From the NCBI GenBank assembly GCA_031266665.1, contig JAISAO010000056.1, positions 1 to 33,166 on the forward strand: a DNA stretch of 33,166 nucleotides. The letters run 5' to 3'. The translations under genes and the position numbers were made by a program. This document shows positions 1-6,891 of the stretch, in pieces. Within the stretch, counting starts at the first letter, position 1. Every line of letters starts with the position of its first letter. The notes under the pieces are model-generated. The model was not told where the DNA came from, made no database searches, and was given only the letters and a program-made list of their open reading frames with translations. Source of the stretch: Propionibacteriaceae bacterium. GTDB taxonomy: Bacteria; Actinomycetota; Actinomycetes; Propionibacteriales; Propionibacteriaceae.

Positions 1-151
1 GCGCTTCGTCTTCGACGCCGCCCAGGTGGCGGCGGTGGCCGCCGAGCTGCGCCGGTTGCTGGCCGCCGGCGACCGGCTGGCCGAATCCGACCCGGACGAG
101 GCCGACCTGGACGAGGCCAACCCGGACAACGTCGAGGCAGGGGAGCGATGA
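1..151 (+). CDS. jetB: JetB (DUF4194) C-terminal tail, partial
   Basis: Only the last 49 codons are inside the window. The frame is open from base 2 and stops at the TGA at 149-151, overlapping the jetC ATG at 148 as ATGA, so the two genes are translationally coupled. The peptide begins RFVFDAAQVAAVAAELRRLL and ends in an acidic tail rich in D and E. A helical RF-x-FD-x-A-x-x-x-L end is what I expect of DUF4194 proteins, the kleisin-associated JetB subunit of Wadjet. The assignment rests mostly on position immediately before a JetC-like ATPase and a JetD-like Toprim gene. JetA should lie just upstream, outside the window. Confidence 0.65.
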   Translation, partial: RFVFDAAQVAAVAAELRRLLAAGDRLAESDPDEADLDEANPDNVEAGER

Positions 152-3100
152 AAGGGCAGCACCGGCTCTGCCGGCTGCAGGTGGTCAACTGGGGGACCTT
201 CCAAGGTTGGGTCGACCTGGCGGTGCCGCGCTCCGGTCTCTTGCTGACAGGCCCGTCCGGCTCCGGCAAGTCGTCCCTGCTCGACGCCATGGCGGCGGTG
301 CTGGTCCACCCGAAATGGCTGGCCTTCAACGCCGCCGCCCAAGAGGGCGGGCGGGGTGACCGGTCGCGAACGCTGGCGACCTACGTCCGGGGGGCGCACA
401 AGCGGGCGGCCGACGAGGCCTCCGGCGAGGTCGCCGCCGCCTACCTCAGGCCGGGGGCCACCTGGAGCGCGGTCCTGCTGACGTTCGACGACTGGGACGG
501 CCGGATCACGACCTTGACCCGGCTGATGCACTTGGCCCGGGGGTGCAACGCCGCCTCCGAGGTACGTTCGCTGTACCTCTTGGCCCAGACGGCGGTCGAC
601 GCTTTAACGCTCGCCCCGTTCGCCCAGAACGGCCTGGACAAGCGCCGCCTCAAGCAGGAACACGCCGACTGGGCCGTGGACGACGTCTACCAGCGCTTCG
701 CCGCCCGTCTCCAGCGCCGTCTCGGCCTGGCCTCCGACCAAGCACAACATCTCTTGCATAAGACCCAATCGGCCAAGAACCTCGACAGCCTGGACGACCT
801 GTTGCGCAATTTCATGCTCGACCAGCCCGACACCTTCGAGTTGGCCGACCAGGCCATCGACCAGTTCCAAGAGTTGCGCTCGGCCCACGAGACGGTGGTG
901 GACGCCCGCCGCCAGGTCGAACGCCTGGGGCCGCTGCGGGCCGCCGCCGCCGAGCGGGAGCGGGCGACCGAAGAGCGGGCCGAGCTGGACGGCCAGTTGG
1001 AGCACGTCGAGACGACGCGGCTGCGGCTCCACCTGGAGCAGGCTGAGCGCCAGCTCCAAGACTTGGCCGACCGGCTGACCGGCCTGGAGCGGGAGATCAA
1101 CTCGGCCGACGCCGTGACCAAGGCTCGTCAGGAGGACCGCGACGCCGCCCTCCTGCGGGTCAACCGACTGGGCGGCGACGAGTCGGCGCGGCTGGAGGCC
1201 GACGAGCGGCACCTGGGCGAGGCGGCCGAACGGGTCACGGCCGAACGGGACCGCCAGTCCGCCGCCGCCGGGCGCTGCGGACTCGAGCTGCCGGCCGCCG
1301 CCTGGGATCTGGCGGCTTTCCGGCGGCGGGTCGAGGCCGCCCGAAACGACCTGGCGGAGACCGCCGAGGCCAAGGAGGCCCGCCACGACCTGAGCGCCGT
1401 CCACTCCCAGGCCCGCCAGCGGGTCGAGCGCCTCCAGGCCGACTTGTCCGCCGCCCGACGCGAACGCTCCAACACGGACCCCGGGCTGTTGGCCGTCCGC
1501 GACCGACTGGTCGCCCTCGGCGCCCCGCGCGACCGCTTGCCCTTCGCGGGCGAGCTGTTGCGGCTGAGCCCGGCGGAGACCGACTGGACCGGGGCCGTCG
1601 AACGGGTCTTACGGCCCTTCGCCCGCACCCTGCTAGTGCCCGAGGACCTCTACCCCCTGGTCTCGGACTTCGTGGACGGCCGTCGCCTGACCGGCCCGGA
1701 CGGGCGCGGCTTGCGACTGTTGTACGAACGGGTGCCGGCCGAGCCCGGGACCGATGTGCCGCCACCGTCCGACCGGCGGGCGCTGTGGCGCAAGCTCGAG
1801 GTGGCCGCCGGCGAGTTCGCGGACTGGCTCGCCCAGGCGGTGCGACGGTTCGACCACGCCTGCGTCGAGACCGCCGCCGAGTTGCGCGGCGTCGACCGCG
1901 GCGTCACCAGGGCCAGACAGGTGCGCCACTCGCGGACGCGCCATGAGAAGGACGACCGCTTCGCCGTGGACGACCGCCGCCAGTGGGTCCTGGGATCCTC
2001 GACCGAAGCCCGCCAACAGGCCTTGCTGGAGGCGTTGCGCCAGGCCGAGGATCGAGCAGCCCGGGCACTGACGGACCGAGACCAGGCCGAGACCGGGCAC
2101 GAACAGCGCCAGCGGACCGACCACGACCTGGCCGATTTACTGACCGTCCGCTGGGCGGACATCGACACGGCCACGGCCGACCAGGCGCTGACCGACGTCC
2201 GCGCCCGGCTGCGGGCCCTGCGCGACAGCAACGCCGGGCTGACCGAGGCGAAGACCGCCCTCGAGTTGGCCGAGAGCCGACTGGAGGCGGCGCAGGAGCG
2301 GGTGACTGAGTGGAGGGGAAAACGGATCGCCGCCGAGGACGAGCGCGTCCGGCTGAACGCGCGCGCGGACGGCTGGCGGAAGGAATTGACGGACCGGCCC
2401 GAGACGCCGGACGAGGCGGCGACGGCGTTGCGCCAGCGTTTCGGCCAAGAGACCGACGTGGAGGCGGCGGCCCGCCGGGTGACCGACGGGTTGAACACGG
2501 AGGTCAAGGCGCTGACCGGCCGGATCAACCGGGCGGAGAACAACGCCGTCCTGATCATGAATTCCTACCGCACCGAGTGGCCCGCCCAGTCGGCCGACCT
2601 CTACCCCGAAGTCGCCTACCTGTCGGAATACCTGGCCATCTTGACCCGCCTCGAGGAGGACCGACTGCCGGACTTCGAGGAACGTTTCTTCTCCCTTCTG
2701 CAGAGCCAGGCGCGGAACAACATCGGCGGTATCGCGCTCCGACTGCGCAACGCCCGGCGCGAGATTCGTGAGCGCGTCCAGCCGATCAACCAATCGCTCC
2801 AACAAACCGAGTACGCCCCCGGCCACCACCTCCACATCCGTCCCGAGGACCGCCGCCTGTCCGAGGTGGACCAGTTCCTGGGCGAGTTGAGCGAGGTCAC
2901 GGCGGGTTCGCTGGAGTTGAGCTTCGCCGCCAGGACCACCCCGGAGGAACGCCAGGCGGCCGAGCGCCGCTTCGCCCGCCTACAGGCCCTACCCGACCGG
3001 CTGGCCTCATCCGACCCGGCCGACCGGCGCTGGCGGACGATCTGTCTCGACTCGCGCCTCCACGTCCAATTCGTGGCCGAGGTGCGCGATGCCAGCGGCG

Positions 3101-3930
3101 CCGCTGTCGACTACTACAAGGGCGCCGGCGGGCTGTCGGGCGGCGAGCGCCAGAAGCTGGTGACGTTCTGCCTGGCCGCCGCCCTGCGCTACCAACTGGC
3201 GCGCGACGGCTCCCCCGACCCCGTCTACGGCCTAGTCGTCTTGGACGAAGCCTTCGACAAGACCGACCCGGCTTTCACCCGCCTGGGCCTGGAGGTGTTC
3301 CGCTCCTTCGGCTTCCAACTGCTGCTGGCGACGCCGGAGAAGATGCTCCAGACGCTGGAGGATTATGTCGGCGGCGCCATCGTGGTCCGCCACCAACCGG
3401 ACCGAGGGTCGTTCGTCGAACGGCTGACCTGGGAGACGGCGCCGGCTGTCACCGCCACCGGGCCGGCCCTGTCACCCGACAGCCTGTTCGACCAGGTCGA
3501 CCAGGTCGCGCCGCGACCTCGCCCAGTGGGCCGGGCGCAAGACGACGGCCGGGGCGCCCGCCTGGACGACGCTGGCGGCCTATGGCGAGGAGTTGACTTT
3601 CTCCTACCCCCTCCAACCGCCCCGCGAGCGGGAGGTCTGGGCGGGTCCGGACCGGGCGGCGGCCTGGACCAGCCAATGGAGGCGTTTCCCCGCCCCGCCC
3701 GGGGTGACCGTGGAATGGGTCGAGCGGCGCTGGCCCAGCGCTGGGATCCAGCGACTGCCCCGGCGGGTGGCCGTCCAGGGCGCCCGGGCGCTGGCCGGAT
3801 TGGCCGGGCGGGGGGCCGACTGGGACGCCCTGCGATCCGCCAGCCAGCGTCTCCGGGCCGAGTTGGGGCCGGCTGTGGCACCCGCCCTGAAGACTGTCGC
3901 CCAACGTCTGGCGGCCGCCTCCGACGATGA
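148..3930 (+). CDS. jetC: Wadjet JetC, SMC/MukB-like ATPase
   Basis: This is an SMC-like ATPase of the Wadjet anti-plasmid system, which extrudes loops of small circular DNA and directs their cleavage. Walker A is GPSGSGKS at residues 35-42. A long Arg/Glu/Ala-rich coiled coil fills roughly residues 230-870. The ABC signature LSGGE lies at about 996-1000 and Walker B VVLDEAFD at about 1030-1036. No CxxC zinc hook is visible, which argues against SbcC/Rad50. Family-like sequence ends near residue 1118 (base 3504). Beyond that the frame runs on as low-complexity Pro/Gly/Arg sequence antisense-like in character, while the real jetD sequence continues in the +2 frame. The stop at 3930 is therefore probably not the ancestral end. 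RBS: GCAGGGGAGCG just before ATG 148. Confidence 0.85.
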   Translation: MKGQHRLCRLQVVNWGTFQGWVDLAVPRSGLLLTGPSGSGKSSLLDAMAAVLVHPKWLAFNAAAQEGGRGDRSRTLATYVRGAHKRAADEASGEVAAAYLRPGATWSAVLLTFDDWDGRITTLTRLMHLARGCNAASEVRSLYLLAQTAVDALTLAPFAQNGLDKRRLKQEHADWAVDDVYQRFAARLQRRLGLASDQAQHLLHKTQSAKNLDSLDDLLRNFMLDQPDTFELADQAIDQFQELRSAHETVVDARRQVERLGPLRAAAAERERATEERAELDGQLEHVETTRLRLHLEQAERQLQDLADRLTGLEREINSADAVTKARQEDRDAALLRVNRLGGDESARLEADERHLGEAAERVTAERDRQSAAAGRCGLELPAAAWDLAAFRRRVEAARNDLAETAEAKEARHDLSAVHSQARQRVERLQADLSAARRERSNTDPGLLAVRDRLVALGAPRDRLPFAGELLRLSPAETDWTGAVERVLRPFARTLLVPEDLYPLVSDFVDGRRLTGPDGRGLRLLYERVPAEPGTDVPPPSDRRALWRKLEVAAGEFADWLAQAVRRFDHACVETAAELRGVDRGVTRARQVRHSRTRHEKDDRFAVDDRRQWVLGSSTEARQQALLEALRQAEDRAARALTDRDQAETGHEQRQRTDHDLADLLTVRWADIDTATADQALTDVRARLRALRDSNAGLTEAKTALELAESRLEAAQERVTEWRGKRIAAEDERVRLNARADGWRKELTDRPETPDEAATALRQRFGQETDVEAAARRVTDGLNTEVKALTGRINRAENNAVLIMNSYRTEWPAQSADLYPEVAYLSEYLAILTRLEEDRLPDFEERFFSLLQSQARNNIGGIALRLRNARREIRERVQPINQSLQQTEYAPGHHLHIRPEDRRLSEVDQFLGELSEVTAGSLELSFAARTTPEERQAAERRFARLQALPDRLASSDPADRRWRTICLDSRLHVQFVAEVRDASGAAVDYYKGAGGLSGGERQKLVTFCLAAALRYQLARDGSPDPVYGLVVLDEAFDKTDPAFTRLGLEVFRSFGFQLLLATPEKMLQTLEDYVGGAIVVRHQPDRGSFVERLTWETAPAVTATGPALSPDSLFDQVDQVAPRPRPVGRAQDDGRGARLDDAGGLWRGVDFLLPPPTAPRAGGLGGSGPGGGLDQPMEAFPRPARGDRGMGRAALAQRWDPATAPAGGRPGRPGAGRIGRAGGRLGRPAIRQPASPGRVGAGCGTRPEDCRPTSGGRLRR
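3503..3519. repeat. Palindrome at the jetC/jetD frame switch
   Basis: AGGTCGCG-c-CGCGACCT is a perfect 8-bp inverted repeat around a single base. It follows a 9-bp tandem duplication (GACCAGGTC twice, 3489-3506). The palindrome lies exactly where JetC-like sequence (frame of base 148) gives way to JetD-like sequence (frame of base 3593). Removing one G after the second GTC would join DQVDQV directly to RRDLAQW. Such a hairpin is prone to replication slippage and also to sequencing or assembly indels. Confidence 0.6.
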
Positions 3931-4624
3931 CGTGGAGCGCCTGATCGCGGTCGTCCGTTGGTTGGCGGACCATCCCGACTCGGGCCTGTCCGCCCGCCAA
4001 CTCCCGGTCGAGGGCGTCGACACGAAGTGGTTGGAACGCCGCCGCCGACTGGTCGACCCCCTGGTGGAGGCCCTGTCGGGAAGGCCCGGCCTCGGTCTGG
4101 CACGGGAGCCGCAGCGCTTCCGCGTGCGCCTGCTGGACGACGCCATGGCCTGTCCGCTGCGCGATTTCACGGCCTCGCCGGCTGAGTTGGCGGCCCTGGA
4201 GTTGACGCCGGACTGGGTGATCGTCTGCGAGAACCTGGCCTCGGTTCTCAGCCTCGGCCCGCTGCCGGGGTGCGTCGCGGTCCACGGCTTGGGCCAAGAC
4301 GTGGTCGAACTGGGACCGGTTCCCTGGATCGCGGCGGCCAGAGTCCTCTATTGGGGCGATCTCGACAGCCACGGTTTCCGCATCCTGGCCCAGGCCCGCA
4401 AAACCTGGCCCCAGACCGAGTCGATCCTGATGGACGAGGCCACGCTGGAGCGGTTCCTCCCCCTGGCCGTCCCCGAGCCCGTGCCGCACAAGGGCCCCAT
4501 CGGTTATCTCACCGCCGCCGAGGGCGCCGCTTTGTCCCGCCTCCGCCAAGGCGACCTGCGCCTAGAGCAAGAGCGCGTCGGCCGGGCTTACGCCGACCAG
4601 GCCATCCGACGCCGGATCTCCTAG
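3593..4624 (+). CDS. jetD: Wadjet JetD, DUF3322 + DUF2220 Toprim nuclease
   Basis: JetD is the Toprim-fold nuclease subunit of Wadjet. The C-terminal half carries the family hallmarks: VIVCENLASVL (Toprim Glu near residue 213), YWGDLDSHGF (Asp-x-Asp near 256/258), and a closing LRLEQERV motif. The N-terminal half matches DUF3322 in character (W..RF at the front, LERRR before the linker). The only usual start in frame is TTG 3593, but recognisable sequence begins earlier (RRDLAQWAGRK from 3509). No ATG, GTG or TTG exists between the in-frame stop at 3425 and 3593. The N-terminus is therefore either truncated by about 28 residues or joined to jetC by frameshift. The stop TAG (4622-4624) lies inside the CTAG bounding the downstream MITE, so the last codon may be set by that insertion. 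Confidence 0.8.
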   Translation: MTFSYPLQPPREREVWAGPDRAAAWTSQWRRFPAPPGVTVEWVERRWPSAGIQRLPRRVAVQGARALAGLAGRGADWDALRSASQRLRAELGPAVAPALKTVAQRLAAASDDDVERLIAVVRWLADHPDSGLSARQLPVEGVDTKWLERRRRLVDPLVEALSGRPGLGLAREPQRFRVRLLDDAMACPLRDFTASPAELAALELTPDWVIVCENLASVLSLGPLPGCVAVHGLGQDVVELGPVPWIAAARVLYWGDLDSHGFRILAQARKTWPQTESILMDEATLERFLPLAVPEPVPHKGPIGYLTAAEGAALSRLRQGDLRLEQERVGRAYADQAIRRRIS

Positions 4625-4787
4625 TGGTCTGTCGCATCTAAAAGTTGGGTGATGAGCGGTGTCGGGCGGTGTCGATGTCTGGGCGGAGGTATGGAGGCGG
4701 GCTGTACGCCCGCCGACCGACGACAACGCCGCCAGCGGTGCCGCCCGGCATCGCGAGTCAGACGTTTTAGGTGCGACAGACCACTAG
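4621..4787. mobile_element. MITE-like element with terminal inverted repeats
   Basis: The element has near-perfect terminal inverted repeats of 19 bp with one mismatch, TGGTCTGTCGCA... at 4625-4643 and its complement at 4765-4783. Both ends are flanked by CTAG (4621-4624 and 4784-4787), consistent with a 4-bp target duplication; counting the CTAG, the symmetry covers 23 bp on each side. The interior (about 120 bp) has no plausible gene, but holds a 7-bp hairpin (GGCGGGC-tgtac-GCCCGCC). Size, ends and lack of coding fit a non-autonomous miniature inverted-repeat element mobilised by an unseen transposase. It sits between the convergent jetD and AAA-ATPase genes and could also act as a bidirectional transcription stop. 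Confidence 0.75.
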
Positions 4788-4821
4788 CCCGGCACCGTCG
4801 GGCGGTTCGGCGACACCGGGC

Positions 4822-6096
4822 TCAGTCGTCGATCCAGAGCGAGTCGACGGGCAGGGCCAGCAACCGGTCGTCGTATCTGAAAGCCCGCTCGCCCAGGTGC
4901 AACACGACCCCCGCCCCGAAGGCGGCCCCCAAGTGGTCCCTGAGCCGCTTCAGACCGGCGAAAGACTCTTTCGCGGCTCTCTGGCCGGCCTTGACCTCGA
5001 AGGCGAAGACCAAACCGTCATCGCGTTCGACCACCAAATCCACCTCCTCGCCGTCATAGGTGCGCCAGTGACCCACCTGGGCGACGCCGTCCAGCCAGGA
5101 GACCTCCTTCAACAACTCCCCCACCACGAAGGTCTCCACCAAATGGCCGAACTCGGTCAGGGACGTCGGATCGCGCCGATCCAATTTCTCGCCGCCCAGT
5201 CGCAGCAGCCTCGCGGCCACACCGGAATCGTGAAAGTGGACTTTGGAACTGGTGGCGGCGCGGGCGTTCAGCGTCTTACCCCAGGCGGGGAGGAAGCGGA
5301 CCAGGAAAACCGCTTCGAGGAGACGCCCGTACTCTTTGACGGTGGCGCTGTCGACGCCCAACGCGTCCGCCACATTCCCCCGGTTCACCACTTGCCCCGT
5401 CTGGGCGGCGAGTTTGGCCAAGACCTGCGGCAGAAGCTCAGCCTTGCGTAGCCGCTTCAAGCCATTGATGTCCCGCTCCAACGTCAGCTGGACATAGTTG
5501 TCGAACCACCTGGCCCGGGCTTTGTCCGAACGTTCTTGCGCCAACGGGAAACCGCCCCTGACGACGCGCCGAATGTACTCAGCTCTAGTTGTCGATGACA
5601 AGCGGGCTGAGACCACCTTCTCGCCTTGGTCGGACAGTCTGGGGAGCAGGCCCGGGGCGCCCTCGACCTCGCATTGCGCCAACGGGAGCAGTTCGAGCCG
5701 GTCGAGCCGGCCGGTGAGCGCCTGCGCGGCGGCGGGCAGTGATTCGTGCCTGGACGATCCGGTGAGCACGAACCGGCCAGGACGGGTCGGCGGCCGGTTC
5801 AGTTGGGCTTTGATGTAGTCCAACACCTCTAGCGCCCGTTGGTACTCGTCCACAAAAATGGGGCGGGGCTGATCCATCAACGTCCTGGGGTCGGCCTGGA
5901 AAGCGTGTAACACCTCAGGATCGTCAAGATCGATCAGCGTCCCCGACAAACCCCGCGCCAATGAGGCCAGCAGCGTGGACTTGCCGACCGACCGGGGCCC
6001 CTGGATCAGTAAGACGGGCTCTTCCCGCAGGCGCTCCCGCGCCACCGCCGCCACCCGGCGCGGAACCAGGCCCTCCAGTTCTCCCACATCACCCAT
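4822..6096 (-). CDS. AAA_14 ATPase with C-terminal DUF4143
   Basis: The 424-aa protein has an N-terminal P-loop (GPRSVGKSTLL, about residues 33-43) and Walker B in PIFVDEYQRA, followed by sensor-like FVLTGSSRHE. The C-terminal half, with HFHDSGVAARLL, FGHLVETFVVGELLKE and EVDLVVERDDG...FEVKAG, is typical of DUF4143, which resembles a restriction-endonuclease fold (E-x-D...E-x-K). Family members are widespread, often in accessory regions, and their role is unknown. I chose ATG 6096 because GAGGG precedes it and the family's arginine-rich start follows; the longer reading from 6150 would translate through the 23-bp repeat array. It is convergent with jetD. Function in defence is only a guess from location. 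Confidence 0.85.
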   Translation of the reverse strand: MGDVGELEGLVPRRVAAVARERLREEPVLLIQGPRSVGKSTLLASLARGLSGTLIDLDDPEVLHAFQADPRTLMDQPRPIFVDEYQRALEVLDYIKAQLNRPPTRPGRFVLTGSSRHESLPAAAQALTGRLDRLELLPLAQCEVEGAPGLLPRLSDQGEKVVSARLSSTTRAEYIRRVVRGGFPLAQERSDKARARWFDNYVQLTLERDINGLKRLRKAELLPQVLAKLAAQTGQVVNRGNVADALGVDSATVKEYGRLLEAVFLVRFLPAWGKTLNARAATSSKVHFHDSGVAARLLRLGGEKLDRRDPTSLTEFGHLVETFVVGELLKEVSWLDGVAQVGHWRTYDGEEVDLVVERDDGLVFAFEVKAGQRAAKESFAGLKRLRDHLGAAFGAGVVLHLGERAFRYDDRLLALPVDSLWIDD

Positions 6097-6109
6097 AGTA
6101 CCCTCAACT

Positions 6110-6188
6110 CCAGATCTCGAGCCAGGTCTACTCCAGATCTCGCACGACACTTATTCCAGATCTCGAGCCAGGTCTGCTCCAGATCTCG
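6110..6188. repeat. Four-copy 23-bp periodic array (CCAGATCTCG)
   Basis: CCAGATCTCG starts at 6110, 6133, 6156 and 6179, an exact 23-bp period. Copies 1 and 3 continue as AGCCAGGTCT, a half-matching second box 12-13 bp on, while copies 2 and 4 continue as CA(C/G). The array lies 14-92 bp upstream of the ATG of the minus-strand AAA ATPase, in its promoter/leader position. A tandem operator for autoregulation is the natural reading; tandem-duplication drift is the alternative. Confidence 0.8.
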
Positions 6189-6241
6189 CAGCCGGCGCGA
6201 GCGGATAGGCCTCGGACTCCATCTAGCGGGCATCCATCTAG

Positions 6242-6315
6242 TGGGCGCGGACGGGATCGAACCGCCGACCTCCTCCTTGTAAGGGAGGCGCTCTGACCGA
6301 CTGAGCTACGCGCCC
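6242..6315 (-). tRNA. tRNA-Val (anticodon UAC)
   Basis: The 74-nt cloverleaf reads cleanly on the minus strand: 7-bp acceptor (GGGCGCG/CGCGCCC), D-arm GCTC/GAGC, anticodon stem CCTCC/GGAGG with loop CTTACAA, T-arm GGCGG/CCGTC with TTCGATC, and discriminator A. The UAC anticodon decodes GUA valine. CCA is not encoded. A 13-bp imperfect direct repeat (CCATCTAG-GGGC type, 6219-6231 and 6234-6246) touches its 3' end. Confidence 0.95.
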
Positions 6316-6327
6316 TGGACTCGGCCG

Positions 6328-6756
6328 CTAGCGGCGCGGCCCCTTGGGCCGGACCAGCTTGTGAGCCGACCAGTCCGGCGACACCGCAGCGGTCGAGGTC
6401 AGCGACAGGCCGGCGGCCACGGCCCCCTCGGCCACGTCGGCCTGGGGCACATGGCCCGGACGGCCGTGTTTAGGCGTCAGCAGCCAGATGACGCCGTGGC
6501 CGGCCAGGTCGGTCAAGGCGTCGACCAGGCAGTCGATGACGTCGCCGTCGTCCAGGCGCCACCACTGCAGCACCACGTCCACGGCCTCGTCCGACTGATC
6601 CACCAGGTCGGCGTCAATGGCGTCCATGACGGCCTCGCGCAGTTCTTCGTCGACATCCTCGTCCCAGCCCAGTTCCTCGACCACCAGGCCGGGACTCAAT
6701 CCTAGTTGGGCGATGTTGGACGACTTGCTCCCGGCATCAAGCCCCCAGGCGGCCAC
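6328..6756 (-). CDS. DUF3052 family protein
   Basis: This small acidic protein (142 aa) matches the actinobacterial DUF3052 family: LGLSPGLVVEELGWDEDVDEELREA near the N-terminus, a DVVLQWWRLDDGD core and a C-terminal HKLVRPKGPRR tail. The biochemical role is unknown. In mycobacteria a DUF3052 gene lies close to aceE, and the same neighbourhood is seen here. Two GTG codons are possible: the one at 6762 overlaps its ribosome site, whereas GTG 6756 has GAGGAG five bases upstream, so I prefer 6756. It could be transcribed with or independently of aceE, since 130 bp with an inverted repeat separate them. Confidence 0.85.
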   Translation of the reverse strand: MAAWGLDAGSKSSNIAQLGLSPGLVVEELGWDEDVDEELREAVMDAIDADLVDQSDEAVDVVLQWWRLDDGDVIDCLVDALTDLAGHGVIWLLTPKHGRPGHVPQADVAEGAVAAGLSLTSTAAVSPDWSAHKLVRPKGPRR

Positions 6757-6826
6757 GCTCACTCCTCAATACTCGTGCGCCAACAGGCGAAGGTCTCACC
6801 CGTGGCCCAGCCTACGGGATCGGGAC

Positions 6827-6873
6827 GGGGGCGGAAAGGACAGACCACTAGGCCCGGCCGCCGATCCGCCCCC
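6827..6873 (-). terminator. Inverted repeat downstream of aceE
   Basis: GGGGGCGGA (6827-6835) and TCCGCCCCC (6865-6873) form a 9-bp perfect stem around a 29-nt loop, with partial outer pairing. It lies 19 bp beyond the aceE stop and could terminate aceE or separate it from DUF3052. There is no T-tract. The loop contains GACAGACCACTAG, identical to the right end of the 4621-4787 element. Confidence 0.4.
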
Positions 6874-6891
6874 GAATCTCCCGTCCGGCCG

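Noticed and set aside
4649..5059. A gene inside or spanning the MITE
   Set aside because: The frame crosses the element boundary into the antisense of the ATPase gene and has no domain, so the element is treated as non-coding.
6110..6188. CRISPR array
   Set aside because: The repeat is 10 bp with 13-bp gaps and the gaps themselves are partly repeated; there are no cas genes. It is an operator-like or tandem-repeat array.
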